Below are positions 26,676-38,800 of a stretch of DNA of 64,000 nucleotides, in pieces. The position numbers and the translations under genes are program-made. Below the pieces are notes generated by a model. That model was not told the origin of the DNA. It searched no databases and was given only the letters and a program-made list of their open reading frames with translations. This stretch comes from Lingula anatina (taxonomy: Eukaryota > Brachiopoda > Lingulata > Lingulida > Lingulidae). Every line of letters begins with the position of its first letter. Within the stretch, counting starts at the first letter, position 1. The stretch lies in the NCBI RefSeq assembly GCF_001039355.2, contig NW_019776108.1, forward strand, positions 27,225-91,224, given 5' to 3'.

Positions 26676-26872
26676 ATGAGTTTTCCTGGAAGTCGGAGAC
26701 ACACAGTCCATCTGACAGGCGATAAGGCTTCTGTAGGCCTTGTGCCCCCGGTTAGCGGGAGCGGAGGGGGTCTTCGCACGCACGGGAAAGGAAGACTCAG
26801 TCTCGATTCTCAGTACATTTCTACAAATAACGAGTCCAGGAGAAACAACAGCAGAAGGGGCACTCAGCAGTG
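26676..26872 (+). CDS. ADGB: Androglobin alternative first exon 8
   Basis: 65 codons plus TG, donor gtgagt at 26873; in-frame TGA upstream. The peptide starts MSFPGSRRHTVHLTGDKAS and continues with GKGRLSLDSQ and an Arg/Asn-rich end (SRRNNSRRGTQQ). Junction codon TGG (Trp), so the only non-stop outcome with these two bases is met because the common exon supplies G. Confidence 0.68.
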
Positions 26873-28899
26873 GTGAGTTGTGCAGTTGGACTCTACGATT
26901 TATGTATTATCTAAGTACCGCTAAGTGTCTGTTATTTTTTCACTGAAAAAAATCCCATAACTTACAGTGGATACGATCTGGTAATAAAAGGCATTGATTT
27001 AGTTATCAAAGGCTAGGTCATCGATCATGAGTAAATACAAGAGATGGATCAGTTTACCGGCGACAAAGATTATTTAGCGAACTAGACCAGCATATTTGGT
27101 CCTATGACGGTGACAAGCTATTTTCACCAGCTATTTTTGTCAGCTGATGGCAAACAGACTTTTATCTTTGAACTCGAGCACTGCAACGTGCATATTGTTA
27201 TTTTCAATATAGTTCAAAGTTAAATGTACATTTTCTGTTGAAACACTAACTCTTTTTTCTCCAAAATTGACAAAAAAATTATTGAAAGTACGAAATGGTG
27301 AAAAACAAACAAGTGAATGTTATACCATTTCAATGTGGTTTCAAAGGACCAAAAGTCAACCAATTACTTCCAATCATAGCCTAGCTACGCTATAGCACTG
27401 TCAATAATGACACACCCATCCCTAATAATAATCACGCGCTGTTTTAGAAATATAAAAAGAGCCCATGCGTGTCTTTGTGTTTTGATCCGTTTGTCACCAA
27501 GCAGCGTCATGAAAGATGTCACCTGACGTCGGCGTAACGCGAGGATCTTCTATTGATTTATCGTCACTGATCAGTGATGGATGAGACGGTGATAAGGAGA
27601 AGTTGAGATTACGCAGAGTTTACCTGTCATCACTTATCAGACCATCTGTTTGTTTGCTGCATAAGTGGTGTGTAAACAGCAATTTTGTATAAGCTAATTT
27701 TGAATCACGCTGTTTATTCAGGTACAGTAATGATATTGCTTGCACAGGCTAATTACATGTGATATTGCTCTTCTTCAGTGCCGCTTGTTTTAAATGAGAC
27801 ATTCTTATGTAAAAAATGTTTTATTCCTTTTTAGTAAAACATCAAAACACTAATTCGTTTGACAAAAGGACAGTGCATTTTGGAGCTGATTATAACATTA
27901 AATAAAGAGTTAACGGTTTAATGTATTTAATATACATAAAACAATTATATTATTTAAGCTTATATTACTACGTACTGCTCTCTGGAGAGTGGTTATAGAA
28001 AATGAGTGTATTTTCTTCTTGTTCCATTCTAGTAAATGCACATACACAAAAAAATGAAACTAATGCATCTAATTTCTGGCTTTGTCACTTGCCAAATACA
28101 CATCTGTACGAGCTTTTTCCCCGATATATTTGCTTCATCTTACTATGTACAGTATAGATTACGGTGTGATTACCTTGGGGAAATTATTTCAAAGCATCCT
28201 TACCGTGTGTGCGTGTAAACTCTCAAGACAATACAAATGAAGTCGTTTACCATAGCAGTCTCTTTGTAATAAGGGCCGATTGTGTGTTTTGAGCGCTTTC
28301 CGGAAGTACCTTAGCTGAGCTGCCAAAGTTGTGAACGTTGCAAGCAGGGGTTGTGGAAGCAGATTTAAGAAGGCGTGGTTTCATATCAGTCAAGTTAATA
28401 AGGATGCTTTTGGCGCAGATGCTATGTCGGTTTGCTATAGCTAGATAACTATGTTGTTGGGAAAGATGAGCAATATTGTCGTTTTATCTTCGGTCCGTGT
28501 CGTCTGGACGGCGGCCGAGCTGGGGTCATTACCTGTTGGTTGTCATTAATTACCCTCTTGTGGACATTCAATATCAGTGACATGGTTCGTCGTTCAGAGA
28601 TTGTCATGATTTAGTCGCAAAGTTGCAAAATTGGGATTGCAAATCGCCTTAAGTCTCTGAGCCAAAATTTTAATAAGAACAGCAAGGACTAGTGAAATCT
28701 GATGCACGTCTTATCTCGGTAATCGCGTTAGATTTTTTTTAATGGAGAAAATATTCAATACAGTATGGATTACTCAGATGACTGATGCATATGCAAGATA
28801 ACAAAGAACGGCCAAACTTTCAATCCGCTTGATACCCGTGACAACGCTAGACTGGAGTACTCCTCGCGGAAGAGACGCGGTAGCTTTTTTGTTTTTAAA

Positions 28900-29042
28900 A
28901 TGTCGTCGGGGAACACGAGTCGTTCTTTCTCTCGCAATAGTTCACGAAGTGGAAGGTACAGCGTCAGCTTCAAAAATGAACTTGGTCGATTGTCCGCCAC
29001 ACCCATTACTGGATACACTTCACAGGGGAGGCGGAGGAGGGG
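28900..29042 (+). CDS. ADGB: Androglobin alternative first exon 9
   Basis: 47 codons plus GG, donor gtaagg at 29043; no in-frame ATG upstream before a TGA at 28783. The peptide starts MSSGNTSRSFSRNSSRSG, then RYSVSFKNELGRLSATP and ends with four Arg. RYSVSF parallels RRVSVSF of the exon at 12255. Junction codon GGG (Gly). Confidence 0.66.
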
Positions 29043-30914
29043 GTAAGGAAATTAACCGATACCTTGATATATTTAAGGACGTTCTTCTGTATTTTGTGAT
29101 GCAATATAATATATTTGGATAATAGATGAAAACAGTGCAATCAAAAAGGTGAAAAGGGTGACAAGATTAGATAATTCTATTTCTAAGTGGATATGTCACA
29201 AAAAGAGAAAAAAGATTTAGATCTGCAGTTTGGCTATCTAAGGTCAGCGTTACTCCACATGCTTTCTTTTAAGGTGTCCGATGACCCAAGCGTTCTGATT
29301 AAATGTTTCTATTTCAAATTCCGAAAATACAAAAAAACTGTATGCCAGATGTTCGTATAGAGAAAGAAAAGGTTTGGTTGATTTTTGTACTTTGTTAGCG
29401 CTGTTTGAAAGCAATAATGAACAGAATGCTTGGTTAGTTATTCAGTTGTATTTATGAAAAGAAACGTGCTGAAAGACGAATGTCGAGCTTTTGTGTCGTA
29501 GTCCATATGTTGAAAAAGACTGAGAAAAACAGCTTCATGTCATCACGAAAAACGGACTCAAACACGCGTTTTAATCTTTTCTTTGTCAAAAAATGACAAA
29601 TGTTTCGAAGGTCAGGGCTTGAGTTTGTTTTTATATCTAACGCTCGCTGTTGCACCAGATGAACTACTACATGAGTTTATGTATACCAAGCGGCACACGC
29701 CACATTAAGAAATGAGTAAAACACACTTAAAACACATTATAAGCCATTACTTCGGAACCGAATAATTGAAAAGACGATTTCAGTAAATCATTGGAACAAC
29801 ATCCAAATTAAGGAAAAGACCAATGAACAATCAGTTCGAAAGTCGCTGCGTATCAGTCTTGTGGAGATAAGACTTTTGATTAACATGAGTTGGGATTAGA
29901 GCGTGGCGGGATTATTATTATCCTACAGCTATATTGAACCTAGAGATATAGGTCGTCATGTATAGTTACTGACAACAAGGGGATCACATTGTTCTGAGGC
30001 TGTGTTTTTTTAATGGACGGTTTTCTCTGTGGATTTTCTTCGACGTTCGTGACAATAGAAACTTGTACAGGATTAGCAGATTTTCTACAGAAAATCTTGT
30101 AGCTAAAAGCCAGTTGACGGTTCTTGAAAACAAGCATACAACTTGTGTGGGCAAGCGAGTGTGACAGAAGTGAACGACAAGAAGTGTTTTATTTTCTGGA
30201 CAGACTGAAGCTGTGAAGCATTTTGAATAGTTTCATTGTACGTTAACCGCCTGAATGAATTCAGCGCCATCGACCCTGATAATTCCACTTTATTGCTACA
30301 GATAAAACTAAGCGCTTCATACTTTCGGCAATACTCTCACGTCCAGGGGATTTATTGCGATGACTTCAATGAATGATGTGAGAAATATCAAACAATAGTA
30401 TTGTCATAACACAAGTCGCTAGGGATCACGCTAGAGTTGACAAAGAATTTTATGCAGTTTACATAATAAATCCTAACTCAGAAATGGGATATTTGATGAA
30501 ACATTTATTAGTGCTATCCGGTTGATTGTTATTATGTTGTATTCGGAAACGATAGAAGTCATGGATGCCATACAAATAGGTGTTTACGATGTGTGAGACA
30601 TTAGCCTGTGTGGACAGAATAAGCAACAGTGATTTCTGGTCAGGGTACGAGAATTTCCATGGATTACAGTATATAGAGTATTACTGTATGAGCAGTGGTG
30701 CACGTGGATTTACGATTTCAAAACTGTGACAACGCTGTACGTTATAAGCACAAAAAGGTGGTCCATAAAAATTAACATAGAAGATGGACATTTGCTAAAT
30801 GAAATTTGACTGAGTTGTCATTCAGGAGGATTTCAAAGCTTTCACTTCGGTACTAGTGCAGTTGCAGTTGATGGGTTGCTGTGCTTATTAACTTAGGAGA
30901 AATAACTGAGTAAA

Positions 30915-31102
30915 ATGGCGAGCTCGGAGGCTGACAGCCCCGTCCGAAAACGGCAATCCCGACAGGGCATCAGGCGCGATTTGTTCCTTCCCTCCTTACC
31001 CATGACGCCGGAGGAAACGCCAAATCACCGTCCAAGTGACAGGCGATCGTCTGCATTTGGGAGTCGGAGGAGATCAAATGTTACGATTGTCTCGTTACAC
31101 AG
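30915..31102 (+). CDS. ADGB: Androglobin alternative first exon 10
   Basis: 62 codons plus AG, donor gtggtt at 31103; TAA three codons before the ATG. The peptide has MASSEADSPVRKRQSRQG at its start, a Pro/Thr-rich middle, and DRRSSAFGSRRRSNVTIVS near the end. Junction codon AGG (Arg). The donor is weaker than most in the series. Confidence 0.68.
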
Positions 31103-32715
31103 GTGGTTATATATTTACTTTTGTTTTCACGTTTGATCTATGTTTGGTTTTCCATCATTCTGCTGTTTCTCGGTGTTTAAGTTTAGATTTAATAGCAGCG
31201 GCCTAGTTGGTTTCTTTGCTCGTTAGCATTATTTTATTGTCAATAATTTGTCTCATGCGTGTCGAGCTTTTGCGATTTTTGATTACTTGTTGACAACTTT
31301 GTCATAGTCGGACAAAATTGCCAATGAAATTATTATTTCTTTATATGTTATAACTTAAGACCGGGACTTTGGGGTATATCAGCAGATTTATTGGACTTTA
31401 TTATAATTTAGAAAAAACATTTGCAAGTTTTTTTCTTTGGATCAAACAGCTATCTATCTTTACCGAGGGATTTATAAAAATGCAAGTGAATGCGCTTCAA
31501 ATCGTAACCAACACCACGAGGACGCATTCCAGGCATTCTGATTCTTCTCTTTCATTGAACAGGATTCATTATTGTGCTTGTTGAGACATAGGCATGTTAC
31601 TGCAGCGCTTGAGTGCATGTATGATCTTCGGCTACGTAGTCAAGTGCAATATAATGCAAATAAAACACAATGCATAAAAGCATGGCAAACATCGAATGTA
31701 AAGGAACTGCTATTTGGATCATTTAAAGGCAACTGTGAATGGATCTTCCTGCTTTTTTTTACTTTGGTTGTGTTAGACAAATATGCATGTTCAAGATAAT
31801 GAATTCACTCAATTAAGGGGAACCTGCTCTAGAACCAGGACGGTCCGTTTACAACAGGTTCTGATTTCATGGCTCAGGTAGAAGAGTGACATGGAGAGTT
31901 ATTCCTAAATCCATACCCAATCCCCTTTTGTCCCCGTAAGCCATGAGATACACGTTGAACAATACGAACAATAAAATAATTTACATTTCACTGTTTACTC
32001 GCTACAAATATGTTGACTTACACGTCGGGAGAAATATGTACACTTTTAACGAGTAGACCTTGGCGTTGACAACGGTTTAGAAACTATGGAACGGTGACGA
32101 GGAAATAGGAGGATTTTGAAGCTTTCTTTAAATGAAGATTATTTCAATTTGACCAGAAATTTTTACTGATTTTATTATTTTGTTTTGCTGTGGAACCTTA
32201 GTTTACATTTGATTAAAACTACTGGAGGATTTCAGGACAAGTGTTGGACAAGATTAATTCTGCAATCGGCCTGAACCTATACCAAATGACTGATAAAACG
32301 CTAAGAGTCACAGACCAGTTTTAATTTTCGAGCAATTCTCCAGAGACTCAGGTAACGAGGAGTTGATTTGCGTGCACATGAAGCGGCAAATTTATTTCGC
32401 CACGAACATAAAACTGGCTGCATATTTTCTGCGTGTCCGAACATACGATGAAACTGAAACCCGAGTTATCGACGACGAAGCAAGTTAGGCACACTGTCGA
32501 TTATTACCTAGAGGCTAGAATACCCTTGATTGTTTAATTGATCTGTGCTGTTATACTACAATACGTGTTGAACAATTTCTACTTTGTTCTCGGTCCCAGG
32601 AAACTATTGTAATGTGAGGAAACCTCTGACAATCACATCGCTTGGATAGACTAAGCCGGATACAAGAACACAGTTGAAAAAGTCGTTGCTGGCTTTCATC
32701 TCCACGCATTTCATA

Positions 32716-33059
32716 ATGCGTCGAGGCTCAACCCAGCCAATGTCTCTATCCGTTAGCAAGAAGCGCGGAGGCAAGGACAGCAAGGCGGCACCAGGCGAGA
32801 TAAAAGAAGGGGATATATTCTACAGGACTGTTAGAATATATCCATCGCACCCGTTGGAACCCGAGGAACAGCATGTAACGATCACGAGGCCCGAGTTCCC
32901 ACCTGGTGTGGTCGAGGTGCCGCATCACAGACAGCGGTCGGCGGCGCACTCCGAAACCACGTCCCGTAGAGGGTCGGTGATGAGTCTTGCTGGGACAGAA
33001 CGCGGGAATGTCAACCGTGATGAAGCCACCACGCCCAGGGAAGAGACGGACAGGGACAG
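32716..33059 (+). CDS. ADGB: Androglobin alternative first exon 11
   Basis: 114 codons plus AG, ending at AG|gtgccg, a weak donor but the only one in phase. The frame is open for a short distance upstream of the ATG to a TAG, without another ATG. The peptide begins MRRGSTQPMSLSVSKKRGGK. It has a more folded-looking middle (IKEGDIFYRTVRIYPSHPLE, HVTITRPEFPPGVVEVP) and a second RRGSVMSLAG. No domain recognised. Junction codon AGG (Arg). Confidence 0.68.
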
Positions 33060-34096
33060 GTGCCGTATTGCCGTACCGCCCCACCAGCACATTTTTTTCT
33101 TATCAATTTTCTCCTTTGTAAATGATGAAAATTGTTAAGAGTTATCTTTGGGGATTTAAACTTTGCTAAAATTGAAATTAGATTAGGAAGTTGAAATATA
33201 TTGCAATCAGCTGAATAAGTAATTAAAGCAAGGGTTAAAAACCCCGCCTGGCATGGTGATTAGAAAAAACTGAAGGACCGAAAGACAAGGGGTCAATAGT
33301 TATTATACAGGCACACAGTATTTTAGATGAAACTAACAAAATATTTTATTAATCTATAGCTACCATTTTGTACTTAAACTCGGTTTAGGGGCCTAGTGTA
33401 AGAAGGTTCTGTCGGCTAAAAGCCATGATGGCATTTTTGTTCGCGTTTAGCTTTCTTCCTTTTTTATGCACGTCGACTGTTTAATTCTACTTCATCGCTT
33501 GTGAAAGTGAATCAATGACAGTGTAGTGTGACATTTAAGAGAGATACATTGCGGCACAGAAAGTTATCATTAATCGATAAATCTGATTAGGTAAGGTATC
33601 GGCTACGTTCACTAGTTAAGGTACCTAATATGGGGAGTTTCCTATTAAAGAACTTTAAAACCAACCACTCACATTTATGTCCCATAGTCGGCTGGTACAG
33701 CATCTTGTTTGAATTGCCAGAAAAAGCTAGAGACTTCTTTCACGACAATCCTAAAAATAGCGTATACTAGCATTGGCTACTTACTGTGTCAAGATGTTTT
33801 GTGAAACATTTTGGTGGGCAAAATTTGATTTTTAAGGAATGTAAGATTGACATTCAAAATGTAAGTGCTTGTCTAAATATACAACAGATAAAGGTTAAGT
33901 GGTATTAATGTTATAACTGTTGTAGGAGGGACTATAAAAATAATGTTTAAGTACTGACAGAGGTTTGGGATCCTTGCTTTTAAAAAAAAAACAAAGTGGC
34001 AGATCCTATCCCTTCGCAGTCCTATCCCTTCGCTAAATGATTTATCAATATAGGCCTACTAATTGGGCTCACAGGTGCTATCAAACAAGCAGACAA

Positions 34097-34127
34097 GTAA
34101 ATAAATAAATAAATAAATAAATAAATA
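34097..34127. repeat. (AAAT)n microsatellite
   Basis: Tetranucleotide tract, followed at about 34148-34159 by a poly-C run. Confidence 0.9.
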
Positions 34128-34413
34128 TATAAAGCAAAATAATTTTACCCCCCCCCCCCGACCATCCAATATGCTGGACGTGCCCTAAGTTGGCTAATGT
34201 GTTGACGCTAGGGACCCTGAATCCTAGGTTTATAATGTTTTAACAGCAGTCTTTTCACTGTGGCATCAGGGTGTTAAACAAAATGAGTGTTTGCTACGTT
34301 TACGATAGATAACGATAGCTTAACTTTTGTGAAGTTATTATAACCGCATGTAACTATTGCTAGATGGTTAATTTTGCATATTCTTTAAAACTCAAAACAA
34401 AACTTCGTTTGTT

Positions 34414-34447
34414 CAAGGAGTTATAACAGATCTGTTATAACTCCTTG
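34414..34447. repeat. Perfect 34-bp palindrome upstream of canonical androglobin exon
   Basis: 17-base arms meet at AGATCT with no spacer (left arm CAAGGAGTTATAACAGA). It lies about 170 bases before the ATG of the exon with the family-typical start. It could be a dimer-binding site, a cruciform or a transposon relic; function unknown. Confidence 0.85.
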
Positions 34448-34616
34448 GTTTGTTTTGGTATGGGACGTCTTTGTGACAGTGTAGTACCCTGGCGCCATCT
34501 TCACTGCTCAGAGCTCAAAAACATTGTACGCATGCGTGGCGACCTGCTGCTCGTGGCAACCAAATATATTTTAAAATATAATACTGAAAAAATTCGAATG
34601 CCATTAAAATGATTTT

Positions 34617-34687
34617 ATGACGATGGCATCGAAAACAGCAAAAAAGAAGGAATCATCTGGGCGGGTGAGCTCTGCAGGCAAAACTGA
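34617..34687 (+). CDS. ADGB: Androglobin canonical first exon (array exon 12)
   Basis: 23 codons plus GA, donor gtaagt at 34688; an in-frame TAA lies just upstream. ATG-ACG-ATG then GCATCG gives MTMASKTAKKKE..., or MASKTAKKKE from the second ATG, which matches the human androglobin start (MASKQTKKKE as I recall it). Spliced to 36119 it gives KTE|AASIAAGSQV. The upstream DNA has a GTGGCAAC half-site (about 34553) resembling an RFX X-box half, plausible for a ciliary gene but unproven. Confidence 0.85.
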
Positions 34688-37600
34688 GTAAGTGAGGCTA
34701 TACAAACTTATTGACCTTGCAACTTGTTTGATTGGAAACAATATGGCGGACAAATTTGCGTGAACCTTATTATAAACATAGTGAAAAGGTGCCCTAATGT
34801 CCTAATCGATGAAAACCATATTACTACAGCTGGTTTAAATAAAAGGATTTAATTTTTGTTTACATCTGTGCTAATATCTTACCATGCCACCCGTAATAGT
34901 AATTTGTCTGTAATTTTACCTGTAATTTTACTGGTATGTAAAAGTTTAAAAGTTATTTTAAACTTTATGAATTGCATTTTACAAATTTATTCATGCTTTA
35001 ATTTGTAGTATTTAATTCATTGTCTTCAATTACCGGAAAAGCTATTGGGACCTTATTTACCCCACATGTAATGGTTCTTTAGCCAGTTTTATAGGCAAGT
35101 CATCCCAATGGTCAGACCTACAGTAGCAGGATTGCAAATATAAAAATTCCAAACAAAGCAGGTCCAGAGGTTACCAGTAACCTATATTTTGTCAAACTTG
35201 TGAAATTTATTATTTAGTTTTCATAGCTAGTGTGTATGTCCTAAATTTAAGCCAAGTAGAGATTTTTATCATATCTTCAACAATTTTCATGTGCTTACCC
35301 ACCATCACTCTTTTGAGTTTGTTTTACTTGCTCATATTAATTGCCAATAACAGTTAATGTTTGTACTCATGAGTAAAAGAGTATTTACATAGATGGTACC
35401 TTTATGTTTCTTGGAGAATTTTCCCCATGAGATATTTAACTTAAAAGCCTTGGATTGGTTTAATCAAGCTGGTGGGTTGTAATGAGCCTACGGATGTAAC
35501 CAATCAATCTCCAATGCTATTTGCTCATGGAACGTTGATATCACTGTGGAATATGTCAAACGTGATCACATAATATGAAAGATGATCAAGTATTGTTTTG
35601 CTCATCTCCCAGAGCTGTTTCTATACTTGGTCACCATCACTTACACTCAGTTGACCTTATTTTTCAAAGCTTTCTTTTCACTGTTTCACTCGGACCATCA
35701 TTAATAACTAATCGTTAATCGTGGAGTTAATGTATTGAAAGAGTTTTCATTCCATTTTTAAACTTGCAGATTTAGCATACATGTGTAGAGTGATATCTAG
35801 AGCATATTTAAAGCTGGAGGCAAAAAATAATGATCAAATTCCTCAGATATCATCAGATCTGCAGTTCTTTGTGCCAGCAGTATAACAAAAATTGAGATAT
35901 GAAGAAGAGAACATTTCAAGACATAGGGAAGAAATATGTCACACTGTTTACATCACTGAAGAACTTGAAAGCTCTTAGGTAACAGTGATTACTGTTTGTC
36001 TTGTGAAAAAACAGCTAAGACATGCAGAACTTTACAAATGAATCTTTACCAGTACCCCAAAATTTTGGGGTAGTGGTTTTTATATATTGTGCATTATATA
36101 TCTGCTTTTTCTTTTTAGGGCTGCATCGATAGCTGCAGGGAGCCAAGTCCGCCAGAAAATTCCACTCTGGCCTGAGTGGAGTGATGCTGACATAAATAAT
36201 GAAAAATGGGTAAGTGAAGAGTTTGTTATTTATGAAATAAAATGTTGCTAGTCTTGATTTGAAATATGGTTGCACTGGCGTTTTGACTTACTGTCATATA
36301 ATATTGATATGTAGAATAATAATGTTCAAATAATAGATATAACTGCTTGTGAATGAATGAAAAAGATTGCTCAATGCACTTTGCAGCCTTTGCTTCTTAC
36401 ATATTGCTTCATTTTAGGTTTGGAAGAGAATTGATAAAAAAAAAAAGACTGTAGAATGATAAAATTGCTTGAAATGTGTTGTCTTACCAAATTAAACATT
36501 TGTCAGTAATTGGGTTTGAATTTAAAGGAATAATATAACACTGACCATTTTCAATGTAGTATAGATATTCTCATGGAAACACAACAGGTTGTGCAGTGTT
36601 TTAATTATTACTTTCTCTTAAAATCTAGGTAATTATAGAGAATATTAAAAAAGATTATATCCTATTGAAATTTTAGAAGATAAAAGAGTATAAGAAAAAT
36701 ACTTTATTTTATTTATATACCTGCCTCCATATTGTTCCAGTCAAAAGAGGTAATTCTGTAATTGTTTAGTTGTAACTGTACTAGGTTATCCTTTACTGGG
36801 CACCCATAAATCCATAATGAAAATGCACAGAACTGAGCAACCAAAGTACTAATTCAACAAACTGAAATAAGAACATTTAGATGTTTTTATGGTAGTATGA
36901 TTTATTCAGTTTGGAGAGAAAAAAATCTTTTTAGTTTCACTTAAAAGATTGATTTGTGTTCACAAAAATTTGCATGGTCATAAAATAATCTGTCACATTT
37001 TCTATAAAGCACATTTTTAATATAGAATAAAAGGGTAGATAATGTTTAGTCACAATTTTTCACAGTCCTATTTTGCATGGGAAAACACAGTATACTACTA
37101 CACTAGATGCCATCATAATTTTTAATGCCGGCAGCATATAGTTGTTGTTCTGATTGTTTTAACAGAAAGCCAGTTACGTATGTGCTGAAATGTTGATGTT
37201 ACATAGTACATGTAGCACATGTATATGTTGTATATGTGTTTGAAGTGAAAATCTTTGTATACTTTTCTGTACTTGCAGCATATTTGTAATATAATAATAC
37301 ACAATGGACATTAAAAAACATTGTATCAGTTCAAATATAAGACACAAAGAGTATACATGTATAAATCCATAACAAACTGTTTACTAGTACTTTCTTACAA
37401 AACATAATGATATATGCTCTCAGTTTGAAATAACAAGCAGACTTTTTTTAAAAAGAGAAGGCTTTTAAAGTATATATTATCCAGGCAGTGTTACGAAAAA
37501 TATTCATATTTTCATCATGCACATTTGATGTCTATAATTCCAAAATTACAAAATTAGTCTTATTACTCATATGTCACTCGACGGATTTCTTTTAAAATGT

Positions 37601-38741
37601 CACTCTCTGCTTGCGCTCTGCAGCTTAATCACTAACTGGGACATGGTTTTTCTTTTGTTATGCATGTTCATGGGTCTTAGATGTACATGTGTACATGATT
37701 TATAATCATTGTAATGTGACATTGTTCGGGAACATACTAACATTGTATCATGACTTGATTCCAAGTAAATGTCATTTGCTTTTTACATTTGTTTGGGGCT
37801 CATGCTCAATATGACTATCAGGGTGGACTATGCTGTAGAATATATGGCTGTTTTTAAAAATACAAAAGCTGGAACATACTTTGTCTAGTAATTTGGTTTG
37901 GTTTTGAACTAGTTTTTACCTGAACACACTGCTGTGTGTACAGTAAATGTGTTTGAATGAAATGTTCTCATTTTAACTCTGCATTATATGTAAAAAAAGT
38001 ACATGAACTGAATATTTCATTGTATTTTGATTTCTCTTTTGACATGTTTACAGGAGGCAGCTCATGGCAAAGGCAAGGAAAAAGACAAAGGGAAATCACC
38101 AGTGGTAAGATAGTGTACTCTGTTTATTTATAATTGATTATAAACGCAACTATAAAGGGATGAGAGATTTAAAAACATTGGAGTAAATATGTATTGGACC
38201 ATGCAATTGAACTGAAAAAAAAAATTATTATAAATTTCTAGTACATTGTATTTAACAAAGAAAAATCAAGACTGATGAAAATGTAATGCAAGAAAATGTT
38301 CCACAATTGTGACAGAAAGAAATGAACGTGTAATCATGTAATTAAAAGTTTAAAAAATGGGTTTACTGATACTCATTCTTGTTTACATGCATGATAAAAG
38401 ATTCAGATTTCTGTAATATGAAACTTCGGTTGGAAGTTGGGAGGATATTGCCTGCCATTATCTCCCCAATGGACAGGATGTTCATTCCTAGCCTGATGCA
38501 GTGTTTATAACAGAGGTTTTAATTCTGTTTGAACTGTAGATTTGGGATCAATAGATGTTCAAGTCTGTAAAGTGAATATTTTTTACTTACCAAGCTTGTC
38601 TATTGTCAATGCATAGGTGTGATTACATCGTATGACTCACATTCAGTTTATGACTTTTTTTTTAAAGAGCATCTGCCAGTGTCATTTTTCCTATTATGAT
38701 GGGAAGATTATCAAATGATTCATTGACTTTTCAATAATACA

Positions 38742-38800
<59 letters not shown>

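Noticed and set aside
30824-32126. A 20-base near-match (18/20) upstream of exons 10 and 11 as a shared promoter element
   Set aside because: The copies sit at very different distances from their ATGs (about 70 and 590 bases), and such a match is expected by chance a few times in 64 kb.
10971-33059. The twelve exons as consecutive internal exons of a separate gene
   Set aside because: Eleven have an in-frame stop shortly before the ATG and no acceptor in frame, so they cannot be chained. All share the donor phase that fits 36119.
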